From JACVRW01 sp963734025 (GTDB lineage Bacteria; Actinomycetota; Thermoleophilia; Solirubrobacterales; Thermoleophilaceae), in NCBI GenBank assembly GCA_963734025.1, contig CAVTFR010000019.1, positions 3,371-67,370 of the forward strand: a stretch of DNA of 64,000 nucleotides, written 5' to 3'. The notes beneath the pieces are model-generated. The model saw nothing but the letters and a program-made list of their open reading frames with translations, searched no databases and was not told where the DNA came from. A program made the translations under genes and the position numbers. Below are positions 43,474 through 51,793 of the stretch, one piece after another. Position 1 is the first letter of the stretch; every line of letters starts with the position of its first letter.

Positions 43474-44268
43474 GTGACGACCGCAGCCGGCGTTCGGGTC
43501 GGACCGCTCATCCGCGACTGGCGCCGGCGCAGGCGCCTCAGCCAGCTCGACCTCGCGCTCGAGGCAGGCGTGTCCGCCCGTCACCTGAGCTTCGTCGAGA
43601 CGGGCCGCTCGCGCCCAAGCGCCGAGCTCGTGCTCAACCTCGCCGAGCGGCTCGGCGTCCCCTTGCGCGACCGCAACCGGCTGCTGCTGGCCGCCGGCCA
43701 CGCCCCGGTCTACGAGCAGCACGCGCTCGACGATCCCGAGATGGCGCCCGTGCGCGACGCCCTCGGGCTGATCCTCGCGGGCCACGAGCCCTATCCGGCC
43801 CTGGTGGTCGACGGCGCCTGGGAGATGCTGGCGGCGAACCGCGCGGTGGCGCTCCTGACCGAGGGCGTCGCACCGGAGCTGCTCGCGCCGCCGCTCAACG
43901 TGCTGCGCGTGAGCCTGCATCCGGACGGGGCCGCGCCGCGAATCGCCAACCTGGGCGAGTGGCGCGCGCACGTCTTCGAGCGCCTCGAGCGCCAGATCGC
44001 CGTGAGCGGCGACGCCGCGCTGCAGACGCTCCTCGAGGAGCTGCGCGCCTACCCGGGCCCCGACGCCCCGCCCAACCCGAGTCACGACATCGCCGTCCCG
44101 CTGCGGCTGACTAGCCCGGCGGGCGAGCTCTCCTTCATCAGCACCGTCTCGACGTTCGGGACCGCGGTCGAGATCACGGCGAGCGAGCTGTCGATCGAGT
44201 CGTTCTTCCCGGCCGACGAGCGGACGGCCGAGATCGTGCGGGAGTACGTCGAACGCTTGCCTAGGTGA
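43474..44268 (+). CDS. XRE-family regulator with MmyB-like ligand-binding domain
   Basis: 264 aa. The helix-turn-helix lies in IRDWRRRRRLSQLDLALEAGVSARHLSF then ETGRSRPSAELVLNLAERLG (residues about 12-60). The C-terminal part (ALGLILAGHEPYPALVVDGAWEMLAANRAV to the end) is the MmyB-like PAS fold that binds a small ligand. GTG follows TAGTGT by 7 bases, so the transcript is probably leaderless. Such regulators usually control a divergent oxidoreductase; here the divergent genes are an NTF2-like protein, a zinc peptidase and EamA. The palindrome in the gap supports autoregulation. Confidence 0.85.
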   Translation: MTTAAGVRVGPLIRDWRRRRRLSQLDLALEAGVSARHLSFVETGRSRPSAELVLNLAERLGVPLRDRNRLLLAAGHAPVYEQHALDDPEMAPVRDALGLILAGHEPYPALVVDGAWEMLAANRAVALLTEGVAPELLAPPLNVLRVSLHPDGAAPRIANLGEWRAHVFERLERQIAVSGDAALQTLLEELRAYPGPDAPPNPSHDIAVPLRLTSPAGELSFISTVSTFGTAVEITASELSIESFFPADERTAEIVREYVERLPR

Positions 44269-44376
44269 TCCGTTGTGCTAAGGCGCGCAGTCCTATCGGG
44301 TCGGTGATGTCGTCTACCACCTGCGCCCCGGCTCGCTCGACGCCCTCGCGCCCGAGCGCCGTCAGACAGCAGCAGC
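44261..44376 (-). pseudogene. Short 3' gene relic
   Basis: About 36 codons (LTALGREGVERAGAQVVDDI then TDPIGLRALAQRIT) end at a TAG. They have protein-like composition, but no start, and lie just after the AOC-like gene on the minus strand. Not recognised; this may be the tail of a lost gene. Confidence 0.25.
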
Positions 44377-44787
44377 CTACGGGTGAACTCTGATCTTGAA
44401 GACGTAGTCCGTCTCCAGGGGCTTGGGCCCAGGTGGGCCCGTATCGGGGATGTACCTTCCATTTATCTGGCCCCGAGCGTTTTCGTAGGCTCGCGTGCCT
44501 CCGAGGATCGCGGCTTTCCATTTCGAGACCTCGCCGCTCAGCACTTCGGCGATGAGCTCTCCTTTCGGCAGGATGAATCCGGCGTGGCACAGCCACATGT
44601 TCGGGTTCTTGCGGACGAGCACACACTCTCCGGTGTGCTGGCCGACAAGGACATTCGTCTTCTTGTCGCGCAGATCATCGGAGAAGACCGTCCGAACGCC
44701 GAGGTCGTTAGGGCCCGGTGGGCCCGGTGGCGTAGGAACCGTCGTGGGCTCGGCAATCTGGGTCGCGATCAGGTGCAGCTCGGGCAT
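44377..44787 (-). CDS. Allene-oxide-cyclase-barrel-like (AOC/dirigent) protein
   Basis: 136 aa from ATG 44787, with AAGGAGG about 6 bases upstream. The beta barrel reads VFSDDLRDKKTNVLVGQHTG, ECVLVRKNPNMWLCHAGFIL, VSKWKAAILGGTRAYENARG and TDYVFKIRVHP. The IxGGTxxYxxARG box is typical of the AOC barrel or dirigent-like fold. No signal peptide is seen. Function is unknown in bacteria. It is monocistronic. Confidence 0.7.
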   Translation of the reverse strand: MPELHLIATQIAEPTTVPTPPGPPGPNDLGVRTVFSDDLRDKKTNVLVGQHTGECVLVRKNPNMWLCHAGFILPKGELIAEVLSGEVSKWKAAILGGTRAYENARGQINGRYIPDTGPPGPKPLETDYVFKIRVHP

Positions 44788-45103
44788 CACTGCCCTCCTT
44801 GAAGTGATGGAGGGACCTGGGGCCCTCGCTTGGTAGTGCCCCGAAGCTAGGCTGGGCCGGAACTCCCGCCAATCCTGCGGCCGGGTGTCTTGAGGGGGTG
44901 GCTAACAGGGCAACCAACCACCGGGCCTGTTGGAGTTGCACCTCTCCGACATTGCCTTGAGGCCCTCGTAGTTCCTACCCAAACGGCTCCGCTAGTGCCA
45001 AGGTTCCCAGGAATACCGCCCCATTCCCTCCGGGCGGGCGCTGCGGCCGTTAGTCAGCACGGCATTCCCGTGCTCGAGCCCACGGGAGTTAGGCTGACCC
45101 CGC
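44788..45103. other. Intergenic stretch, promoter of the LLM gene
   Basis: About 316 bases with no gene. TAGGCT at 45090-45095 lies 8 bases before the ATG at 45104, the leaderless -10 layout used elsewhere in this window. I see nothing else. Confidence 0.4.
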
Positions 45104-46159
45104 ATGCTTCTCAGCTTCCAACTGCTGCCCGAGCAGCCGGTGCAGGAGCTGCTTGATGCGGTTGCGCTAGCCGACAGGCTTGGCTACCACGCCTGCTATA
45201 GCGCCGACGAGATCTACCACAAGGATGCGTGGCTGCTGTTTGCCGCCGTCGCCCAACGCACCGAGCGGATCCGACTCGGCCCCTGCGTCGCGCCGATCTA
45301 CATGCGGGAGCCGACCTACGTCGCTCAGCTCGCAGCCACGCTCGACGAGCTAAGCGACGGTCGGGCCGAGGTCGTGTTCGGGATCGGAAACATCGCGATG
45401 CTCGAGCAATACAGCGTCGAGTGGCGCGGGACACGACCGATCGCTCGCTTGCGCGAGGCCCACCACGTCATGCGCATCGTCCTCGACGAGGGTTCGATCG
45501 ACTTCGAGGGCGATTTCTACAACTACTCCGGTGTCACAACTGCGGCCCGGCCCGTGCAGGAGCACCTGCCCCTGAAGATCGGCGCGATGGGGGGCCCCAA
45601 GTCGATGGAGCTGGCCGGCGAGATCGCCGACGGCCTGCACACGGCCTGCGCGTACTCACCGGAGGCGCTGGGCTACGCGGTGAAGCACTTTCGGGCAGGA
45701 ATGCAGCGTGCCCACCGCAGCCCAGATGGTCTCGATCTCGGCGACTCCCTGCTCGGGGCGATCGCACCCGACGGCGAGGTGGCCCGCCGCGCGGGGCGAA
45801 TCCTGGCAGCGTTCTACATCCCGTCGATGCCGCCGGCGCTCCTCGAACGCCACGGGATCGAGCCAGATCAAGTTAGGCCGGTGAACGAGGCCTTCGCAGC
45901 GGGCGACGTTCAAGGCGCGCTTGAAGCGACTCCGGAGGAGGTTGCCGATCGGATCATGGTGGCCGGTACTCCGGACGACTGGGTGCGGTGGCTGACGGAG
46001 ACCTATGCTCCCCCCGGCCTCAACCACGCCCTGCTGTCTTTCACGGATCCGTTCACCTTGAAGGCTTGGGCCGGGATGGAGGTTGAGGGCTTACCCGACT
46101 TGGGAGAGCAGGTTCGGATCGTCGGCGAGCAGGTCATCCCCGAGGTCGGGGCGCTTTGA
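45104..46159 (+). CDS. LLM-class (F420-dependent-type) oxidoreductase
   Basis: A 351-aa luciferase-like enzyme: LSFQLLPEQPVQELLDAVAL, YHACYSADEIYHKDAWLLFA, TERIRLGPCVAPIYMREPTY, LSDGRAEVVFGIGNIAMLEQ and later IGAMGGPKSMELAGEIADGL with AGTPDDWVRWLTETYAPPGL. The motif order and length fit F420-dependent members such as methylenetetrahydromethanopterin-reductase-like enzymes. The TAGGCT -10 and short gap suggest a leaderless mRNA. Substrate unknown. Confidence 0.87.
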   Translation: MLLSFQLLPEQPVQELLDAVALADRLGYHACYSADEIYHKDAWLLFAAVAQRTERIRLGPCVAPIYMREPTYVAQLAATLDELSDGRAEVVFGIGNIAMLEQYSVEWRGTRPIARLREAHHVMRIVLDEGSIDFEGDFYNYSGVTTAARPVQEHLPLKIGAMGGPKSMELAGEIADGLHTACAYSPEALGYAVKHFRAGMQRAHRSPDGLDLGDSLLGAIAPDGEVARRAGRILAAFYIPSMPPALLERHGIEPDQVRPVNEAFAAGDVQGALEATPEEVADRIMVAGTPDDWVRWLTETYAPPGLNHALLSFTDPFTLKAWAGMEVEGLPDLGEQVRIVGEQVIPEVGAL

Positions 46160-46559
46160 ACGGGGGCCCATTGGTCGCCCCCAGTCCAGCGGCGTAAGTC
46201 GCGGCTCCCAACCGTGATCGTGCGGACGTACGTCGAAGGGTTGCTGCCGTAGTCGGTTGTTGTCAGACGGCTCCGCTCGTCACCGCCTTCGCCACGAAGT
46301 CGGGCGAGGTGTCAGGGAGCTCGAACGTCACCGTGTCGCCGCGCGGTGCGCGGTGCGCGACGACCGTGGGCCACCCTGGGCGGACCAGGTTGCGTCGCTG
46401 CTCGATGGGCCCCGGCTGGATCGGATCACGCTCGGCCGTTTGCCGGCCTGAGAATGTGCCGAACCTCTGATGCCTTGCGCGCGTACCCCCTCGGAGGGCC
46501 CGGGCTTCTCTGCTGGAGAGCCCGGCGCTTTGCCGCCACCCCCCAAAACGGAGGTCGCT
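46160..46559. other. Intergenic stretch with a possible relic
   Basis: 400 bases between the LLM gene and the cupredoxin. A plus-strand frame ending at 46451 has a partly protein-like end (WADQVASLLDGPRLDRITLG then RLPA) that may be a gene remnant. It has no start or family. Confidence 0.3.
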
Positions 46560-46898
46560 ATGCGCAAGCTGCTCGTGGTAGGTCTACTGGCCGGGCTGCT
46601 GGCCGCGCTGCTCGCAGCGGTACCAGCGTTCTCGAAGCCGAAGCACATCGAAGTCGACGACAACTACTTCGTGCGCAAGGGTGCGCCGCCGACGGTGACC
46701 GTGAACAGCGGCGCGAAGGTCGAGTGGGAGTGGGAGGGCCGCAACCCTCACAACGTCACGGTCACGAAGGGGCCCGTGAAATTCCATTCGCGCACGCAGA
46801 GCTCGGGCAGCTACGAGAAGAAGCTGACACGAGGCGGCACGTACAAGATCGTCTGCACGATCCACGCGCCCATGAAGATGACGCTGAAGGTGCGATAA
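46560..46898 (+). CDS. Secreted cupredoxin (plastocyanin-like)
   Basis: 112 aa. GGAGG lies 5 bases before the ATG. The signal peptide is VVGLLAGLLAALLAAVPAFS. The beta barrel has VDDNYFVRKGAPPTVTVNSG and VEWEWEGRNPHNVTVTKGPV. The type I copper ligands are His in NPHNV and the C-terminal CTIHAPM (Cys, His, Met). It is probably an exported electron carrier. No redox partner lies next to it. A nested hairpin follows the stop. Confidence 0.88.
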   Translation: MRKLLVVGLLAGLLAALLAAVPAFSKPKHIEVDDNYFVRKGAPPTVTVNSGAKVEWEWEGRNPHNVTVTKGPVKFHSRTQSSGSYEKKLTRGGTYKIVCTIHAPMKMTLKVR

Positions 46899-46900
46899 CC

Positions 46901-46935
46901 GGCTCGCGCTCTGCCAGCGGCAGCAGCGGAGAGCC
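46901..46935 (+). terminator. Nested hairpin after the cupredoxin gene
   Basis: GGCTC...GAGCC encloses GCT/AGC and CTGCC-AGC-GGCAG, giving a stacked stem directly after the stop. No clear U tract. Confidence 0.45.
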
Positions 46936-47051
46936 ATAGGCGAGCGCCACCTTCGGGAGCTCCGCCGCCCCCGCTCGCGCCCGCCACGGCAAGGCGGCCC
47001 TCAGATCACGCAATCGCAGTCGCAGCGCGACCTACAACGGAACACGATCGC

Positions 47052-48482
47052 TTACCTCCGACGTAATCGACGCGCGTCGCGAACCGAGCGATCCTGGCTC
47101 GCATGATCGACCTGAGACTCATCCTGAAGCTCGACGCCGTCGTGACCGGCGTAAACGGAATCGCATATCTCGCGCTCGCGGGGCCGCTCGAGGACCTGCT
47201 CGGCGTGGCGCCGGAGCTGACGCGGCCGATCGGGGCCTTCCTCGTCCTGTTCGCCGCGGCGGTGTGGTTCGTGGCAACGCGGCCCGTCGTACCGCGCATG
47301 GCCGCAGCCGACATCGCCGCCGCCAACGCCGTCTGGGCGCTCGGCTCGGTCGTGTTCGCCGCGACCGGCGCCTCGTCGCCGACGACGGCCGGCACGGTCT
47401 GGATCGTCCTGCAGGCGCTCGTCGTCGGCGGCTTCGCGGCGCTTCAGGCGCTCGCGATGCGGTCCGGCTCCGCGGCCGTCGCGGCGCCCGGCCAGCCCGA
47501 ACTCCTCCGCGATCAGCTCGTAGGAGCGCCGCCGCGCGTCGTGGTCGAAGGTGGTGGTGAGCAGCATCAGCTCGTCCGCCCCGTACTCGCCGGCGACCTC
47601 CTCGAGCCCGGCTCGGACGGTCGCCGGTGAGCCGATCACGGCGCGCCGGCCGGAGCCCGGCCCGCGCGAGCGCGTCTCCAGATAGGCGAGCGCCTTCTCG
47701 ACCGGCGGCACCTGGACGAGCGTGCCCTGGCGCAGCAGCGAGAACATCATCTTCATCGAGGAGGCGACCCGCTCCGCCTCCTCGTCCGTGTCCGCGCAGA
47801 TGGCGACGACGGCGGCCATCACGAGCGGCGCGCCGAGCCGCTCGGAGTCGACGAAGCGCCCGCGGTAGTCCGCCGCGATCGCGGGCCCGTTCGGGTTGAT
47901 GAAGTCGGCGAACGAGTACGGCAGCCCCAGCTCGGCGGCCCAGATCGCGCTCTGCGGCGACGAGCCGAGGAGCCACGGCTCCGGCCGCTCGGGCCGGCCC
48001 GGAAGCGAGCGCGACAGCCGGGTGAACGGGTGGTTCTCCGGCAGCCCGCCCTCGAGCAGCGCCAGCAGCTCGACGAGCTGCTCGATGAAGTCGTCGGGCG
48101 CCGGCCGGCTGCGGTCGCGCTGCAGCGCCATCATCGTCATCGGGTCGGTGCCGGGCGCGCGCCCGACGCCGAGGTCGATGCGCTCGGGGTGGAGGCCGCT
48201 CAGCATGCTGAACACCTCGGCGACCTTGAGCGGGCTGTAGTGCGGCAGCATCACCCCGCCGCTCCCGACGCGCATCCGCCCGGTGGCGTCGGCGATCGCG
48301 CCGATCAGCACCTCGGGCGCGGCGCAGGCGAGCGACGGCGTGCCGTGATGCTCGGCGACCCAGTAGCGGTGATAGCCGAGCGAGTCGACGCGCCGGCCGA
48401 GGTCGACGCTCCGGGCGAGGGCCTGCGCCCCCGTCGATCCCTCGGAGATCGGGGCCTGGTCGAGGACGCTGAGGCGAAGCAT
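47052..48482 (-). CDS. LLM-class oxidoreductase; reading frame lacks its usual stop
   Basis: The frame starts at ATG 48482, whose TGA overlaps the AKR stop. It shows LRLSVLDQAPISEGSTGAQA, YHRYWVAEHHGTPSLACAAP, GSGGVMLPHYSPLKVAEVFS, ERIDLGVGRAPGTDPMTMMA and later RRAVIGSPATVRAGLEEVAG, a luciferase-like core (about 340 aa). After ELIAEEFGLAGRRDG the frame runs on without a stop for about 130 Arg/Asp-rich residues to 47052, antisense to the next gene. The true end is probably near 47480; an indel or a lost stop may explain the extension. It is likely an F420/FMN oxidoreductase, in an operon with AKR. Confidence 0.75.
   Translation of the reverse strand: MLRLSVLDQAPISEGSTGAQALARSVDLGRRVDSLGYHRYWVAEHHGTPSLACAAPEVLIGAIADATGRMRVGSGGVMLPHYSPLKVAEVFSMLSGLHPERIDLGVGRAPGTDPMTMMALQRDRSRPAPDDFIEQLVELLALLEGGLPENHPFTRLSRSLPGRPERPEPWLLGSSPQSAIWAAELGLPYSFADFINPNGPAIAADYRGRFVDSERLGAPLVMAAVVAICADTDEEAERVASSMKMMFSLLRQGTLVQVPPVEKALAYLETRSRGPGSGRRAVIGSPATVRAGLEEVAGEYGADELMLLTTTFDHDARRRSYELIAEEFGLAGRRDGRGAGPHRERLKRREAADDERLQDDPDRAGRRRRRGAGRGEHDRAERPDGVGGGDVGCGHARYDGPRCHEPHRRGEQDEEGPDRPRQLRRHAEQVLERPREREICDSVYAGHDGVELQDESQVDHASQDRSVRDARRLRRR
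47103..47630 (+). CDS. Small four-helix membrane protein
   Basis: 175 aa from ATG 47103. Four hydrophobic segments: LKLDAVVTGVNGIAYLALAG, PIGAFLVLFAAAVWFVATRP, ADIAAANAVWALGSVVFAAT and GTVWIVLQALVVGGFAALQA. The last 45 residues (from AVAAPGQPELL) are polar, overlap the 3' end of the convergent LLM gene and may be an artefact of a missing stop. Similar hypothetical integral membrane proteins are common in Actinobacteria. Function unknown. Confidence 0.55.
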   Translation: MIDLRLILKLDAVVTGVNGIAYLALAGPLEDLLGVAPELTRPIGAFLVLFAAAVWFVATRPVVPRMAAADIAAANAVWALGSVVFAATGASSPTTAGTVWIVLQALVVGGFAALQALAMRSGSAAVAAPGQPELLRDQLVGAPPRVVVEGGGEQHQLVRPVLAGDLLEPGSDGRR

Positions 48483-49504
48483 CAGCGGCGGCGCGCCTCG
48501 GGGCTGAGATCGGGGTTCTGCCAGCCCTGGTCGGCCGGGTTCACGCTGACCCCCGGAGGAACGATCTCGTCGATCTTGTCGAGCAGCTCGTCGGACAGCT
48601 CGACCTCGGCCGCCGGCAGCTGCGATTCGAGGTGCTCCATCGTGCGCGGTCCGATGATCGCCGCGCTGACCGCGGGGTGGCGGATCACGAACGCGAGCGC
48701 CATCTCGATCAGGCTCATGCCGGCCTCGTCGGCGAGCTTCCCGAGCGCGTCGGCGGCGTCGAGCTTGCGCTGGTTCTCGGGGATGGAGAGGTCGTAGCGC
48801 GCGGGCACCAGCGCCGAGCGCCGCGAGCTCAGGTCCTCGGCCCCCTTGCGCCAGCGCCCGGAGAGCCAGCCGCCCGCCAGCGGGCTCCAGGGGATCACGC
48901 CCATGCCGTAGCGCCTGCAGGTGGGAAGCACCTCGGCCTCGACACCGCGATGGAGCAGCGAGTAGGGCGGCTGCTCGCAGACGAAGCGCTCGCGGCCGCG
49001 CCGCTCGGCCACCCACTGCGCCTCCACGATCGCGCTCGGAGGGAAGGTCGACGAGCCGATGTAGCGGACCTTGCCGGCGCGCACGAGGTCGGTGAGCGCC
49101 CCGAGGGTCTCGTCGATGTCGGTGTCGCGCTCGGGACGGTGGATCTGGTAGAGGTCGATCCAGTCGGTGCCGAGCCGGCGCAGGCTGTTGTCGACCTCGC
49201 GCACGATCCAGCGGCGCGAGTTGCCGAACTCGTTCGGGTCGTCGCCCATCTTGCCGTGCACCTTGGTGGCGAGGATCACGTTGTCGCGGCGCCCGCCGGC
49301 GAGCGCCTTGCCGACGATCTCCTCCGACTCGCCGCGCGAGTAGACGTCCGCGGTGTCGATGAAGTTGATGCCCGCGTCGAGCGCCCTGTGGATGATCCGT
49401 ATCGACTCGTCGTGATCCGTCTCGCCCCAGGCCCCGAACATCATCGCTCCGAGACAGAGCGGGCTGACCGTGACTCCGGTGCGTCCGAGCGCGCGCAGCT
49501 CCAT
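48482..49504 (-). CDS. Aldo/keto reductase
   Basis: 340 aa from ATG 49504. It has MELRALGRTGVTVSPLCLGA, the catalytic Tyr/Lys/Asp/His set in FIDTADVYSRGESEEIVGKA, ATKVHGKM and LYQIHRPE, and SLLHRGVEAEVLPTCRRYGM, with NADPH-binding residues near VSAAIIGPRTMEHLESQL. It reduces carbonyls with NADPH in the cytoplasm. Its TGA overlaps the ATG of the LLM gene (ATGA), so the two enzymes are cotranslated and may act on the same compound. Divergent from the M20 peptidase gene. Confidence 0.92.
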   Translation of the reverse strand: MELRALGRTGVTVSPLCLGAMMFGAWGETDHDESIRIIHRALDAGINFIDTADVYSRGESEEIVGKALAGGRRDNVILATKVHGKMGDDPNEFGNSRRWIVREVDNSLRRLGTDWIDLYQIHRPERDTDIDETLGALTDLVRAGKVRYIGSSTFPPSAIVEAQWVAERRGRERFVCEQPPYSLLHRGVEAEVLPTCRRYGMGVIPWSPLAGGWLSGRWRKGAEDLSSRRSALVPARYDLSIPENQRKLDAADALGKLADEAGMSLIEMALAFVIRHPAVSAAIIGPRTMEHLESQLPAAEVELSDELLDKIDEIVPPGVSVNPADQGWQNPDLSPEARRR

Positions 49505-49538
49505 GCCGGTCGAGACTAGAGGCGCGAGACTTCCGGCC

Positions 49539-50843
49539 ATGTTCGAAGACGAGACCGTTGGCCTGCTGCGCGAGCTGCTGCGACTCGACACGTCCAATCC
49601 GCCCGGCAACGAGCGCCCGGCGCAGGAGCTCGTGGCGGGACGGCTGCGTGCCGCCGGGTTCGAGGTCGAGCTGGTCGGCTCTGATCCCGAGCGCCCGAAC
49701 GTGGTGGGCCGCCTGCGGGGTCGTGCGCCCGGCCCGGTCCTGGGGCTGCTCTCGCACGTCGACACGGTCCTCGCGGACCCGCGCGGCTGGCGCCACGACC
49801 CCTGGTCGGGCGCACTCGACGAGGGCTGCGTGTGGGGACGCGGCGCGCTCGACATGAAGTCGCAGACCGCCGCCGAGGTGGTGGCCGCCTGCTCGCTGGC
49901 GCAGGAGGGCTGGCGCCCGGCCCACGGCGACCTTCTTGTGATCTCCGTCTCGGACGAAGAGGTGGACGGGACCGGCGCCGAGATCGTCTGCGCGGAGCGG
50001 CCCGACCTCGTCCGCTGCGACTACCTGCTCAACGAGGGCGGCGGCGTGGCGTTCCCGTTCGACGGCGGCCGCGTCTACGACGTCTCGGTCGGCGAGAAGG
50101 GCGTCTTCCGCTTCACGCTCTCGACCGACGGGGTGGCCGGACACGCCTCGGTTCCGGCGGTCGCCGACAACGCGCTGCTGAAGCTGGCTCCGCTGCTCGA
50201 GGCGCTTGCCAGCCGCACGCCCGGCTGGGACGTTACCCCCGGCGCGCGCGCCCTGCTTGCCGGGCTCGGGCTCGACGACGACGGCGACGGCGACGGCGAT
50301 CCCGTGGCGGCGCTCGGCCGCCTGCGCGAACGGGCGCCGGAGCTGGTGCCGGAGGTCGAGGCGATGATGAAGGTGACGCTCGCGCCGACCATGGTCGAGG
50401 CCTCCAAGGCGAGGAACGTGATCCCGGACGAGGCGCACCTGCACGTCGACTGCCGCGTCCCGCCCGGAATGGACGAGCCCGAAGTGCGCGCACGGCTGCG
50501 CGACGTGCTGCCGCCGGACGGCTACCGGCTCGAGTTCACGGAGAAGATCGTCGCCGGCAGCTCGCCGCCCGACTCGCCGCTGATGGACGCGCTGCGCGGC
50601 TGGACCGAGCGCAACGACCCGGGCGCTCGGCTCGTGCCCTCGATCTCGACCGGCTACACCGACTCGCGCACCTTCCGCGAGGCGTTCCCCGAATGCGTGG
50701 CGTACGGCTTCTTCCCGCAGCGGCACATGAGCCTGAGCGAGGTGAACGCACTCGTGCACGGCCGAAACGAGCGCATCGACGTGCGCGACCTCGCGCCGGC
50801 GGTCGACTGCTATCGCTCGGTGGCGCGCGAGCTGCTCGGCTGA
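49539..50843 (+). CDS. M20-family zinc metallopeptidase (ArgE/DapE-like)
   Basis: 434 aa from ATG 49539. Metal-binding motifs are GLLSHVDTVLADPRGWRHDP, WGRGALDMKSQTAAEVVAAC, VSDEEVDGTGAEIVCAERPD and LNEGGGVAFPFDGG. The lid domain has HASVPAVADNALLKLAPLLE and ARNVIPDEAHLHVDCRVPPG. This is an ArgE/DapE/CPG2-like amidohydrolase acting on N-acyl amino acids or peptides; specificity is not readable. It is divergent from AKR by 34 bases; there is no strong Shine-Dalgarno sequence. Confidence 0.9.
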   Translation: MFEDETVGLLRELLRLDTSNPPGNERPAQELVAGRLRAAGFEVELVGSDPERPNVVGRLRGRAPGPVLGLLSHVDTVLADPRGWRHDPWSGALDEGCVWGRGALDMKSQTAAEVVAACSLAQEGWRPAHGDLLVISVSDEEVDGTGAEIVCAERPDLVRCDYLLNEGGGVAFPFDGGRVYDVSVGEKGVFRFTLSTDGVAGHASVPAVADNALLKLAPLLEALASRTPGWDVTPGARALLAGLGLDDDGDGDGDPVAALGRLRERAPELVPEVEAMMKVTLAPTMVEASKARNVIPDEAHLHVDCRVPPGMDEPEVRARLRDVLPPDGYRLEFTEKIVAGSSPPDSPLMDALRGWTERNDPGARLVPSISTGYTDSRTFREAFPECVAYGFFPQRHMSLSEVNALVHGRNERIDVRDLAPAVDCYRSVARELLG

Positions 50844-50844
50844 C

Positions 50845-51018
50845 TCACAGCAGCCAGACGATCAGCAGGATGATCAGCGCGATCCCCACGCCGATGCCCG
50901 TGATCGACAGCGGCGTGCGGTTCTCGTACCAGAAGCCGGGGTTGGCCCGATCGCGCGAGATGCGGCCCTCGGGCGGCTCGCCGGTCCAGTCGTCGTCGTC
51001 GTCCCAGCCCATGGTCAT
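50845..51018 (-). CDS. Tiny single-pass membrane protein
   Basis: 57 aa. MTMGWDDDDDWTGEPPEGRI, then ANPGFWYENRTPLSITGIGV and a C-terminal helix IALIILLIVWLL. The acidic N-terminus and the tail helix suggest a tail-anchored membrane protein. ATG at 51012 is an alternative start. It is convergent with the M20 gene by one base of spacing. Unknown. Confidence 0.5.
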   Translation of the reverse strand: MTMGWDDDDDWTGEPPEGRISRDRANPGFWYENRTPLSITGIGVGIALIILLIVWLL

Positions 51019-51074
51019 GTTGTACCCGACGGTTGTCGCGATTCACGTCGCCCGCATCCGGGTAGCGCGTCCAT

Positions 51075-51749
51075 ATGTCCACTCGCGACGACAAGCTGAT
51101 CCAGTACCTGTCCGAAGCGCACGGCAAGGAGAAGGAGCTCGAGACCGCGCTCCAAGCTCATATCGCCATGACGACCCGTGCCCCCTACAAGAAGCGCCTC
51201 CAGCAGCACCTCAAGGAGACGAAGGCGCACGCGCGCGGCGTCGAGCGGCGCATCAAGCAGCTCGGCGGTTCTCCCGAGCGCCACGTACCCGCACCGGTGG
51301 CGGAAGCCGCAGCCACGGCGCAGGAGGTGGCCTCGAAGGCGGTCTCCGCCGCCAAGGGGCCGCTGCACGCGCTGCGCGGCACCGGTGAGAGCGAGAAGAT
51401 GCTGAAGAACGCGCGGACCGAGTTCTCCGAGGAGCACGAGGAGATCGCGATGTACGCGGGCATCGAGGCGCTCGCCGAGGCCGTCGGCGACCGTGAGACC
51501 GCGAAGCTGGCGCGCGGCATCCGGCGCGAGGAGGAGCGCATGGCGAGCTTCCTCGAGAAGCAGATCCCGACGCTCGCCAAGAGCGTGGCGCGCGAGGAGA
51601 TCCCGGCGGCCGAGCGCCGCAACGGCGGCTCGCCCTCGTCGAGCCGGCGCCGCACGAGCTCGCGCAGCAGCGGCACGCGTTCCTCGTCGGCGCGCTCCCG
51701 CTCGGCGTCGAGCCGGTCGCGCCGCTCGCGCGCTGCCTCGAGCCGTTAG
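51075..51749 (+). CDS. DUF892 ferritin-like protein (YciF-type) with an RS-rich tail
   Basis: 224 aa. Helices of the YciF/DUF892 bundle are seen in LIQYLSEAHGKEKELETALQ, PYKKRLQQHLKETKAHARGV, EFSEEHEEIAMYAGIEALAE and REEERMASFLEKQIPTLAKS, with the EExx metal residues. The last ~40 residues are Ser/Arg-rich (SSSRRRTSSRSSGTRSSSAR), possibly a nucleic-acid-binding or disordered tail not usual in the family. It is a stress-type cytoplasmic protein. It is the first of two plus-strand genes with DUF6328. Confidence 0.85.
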   Translation: MSTRDDKLIQYLSEAHGKEKELETALQAHIAMTTRAPYKKRLQQHLKETKAHARGVERRIKQLGGSPERHVPAPVAEAAATAQEVASKAVSAAKGPLHALRGTGESEKMLKNARTEFSEEHEEIAMYAGIEALAEAVGDRETAKLARGIRREEERMASFLEKQIPTLAKSVAREEIPAAERRNGGSPSSSRRRTSSRSSGTRSSSARSRSASSRSRRSRAASSR

Positions 51750-51763
51750 GACGGGACGTGTAA

Positions 51764-51780
51764 ACCCGCGCCCGGCGGGT
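51764..51780. terminator. Small hairpin between the DUF892 and DUF6328 genes
   Basis: ACCCGC-GCCCG-GCGGGT, a 6-bp stem in the 44-base gap. It may reduce read-through or act as a leader structure for the next gene. Confidence 0.4.
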
Positions 51781-51793
51781 ACTCCATCGGCCG

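Noticed and set aside
46257..46451. 64-codon plus-strand frame as a gene
   Set aside because: Only the end is protein-like, with no ribosome binding site or family; mentioned as a possible relic within the gap.
48483..50759. Upstream part of a very long minus-strand frame
   Set aside because: Antisense to the M20 peptidase and out of frame with AKR; only its 3' part (LLM) is protein-like.
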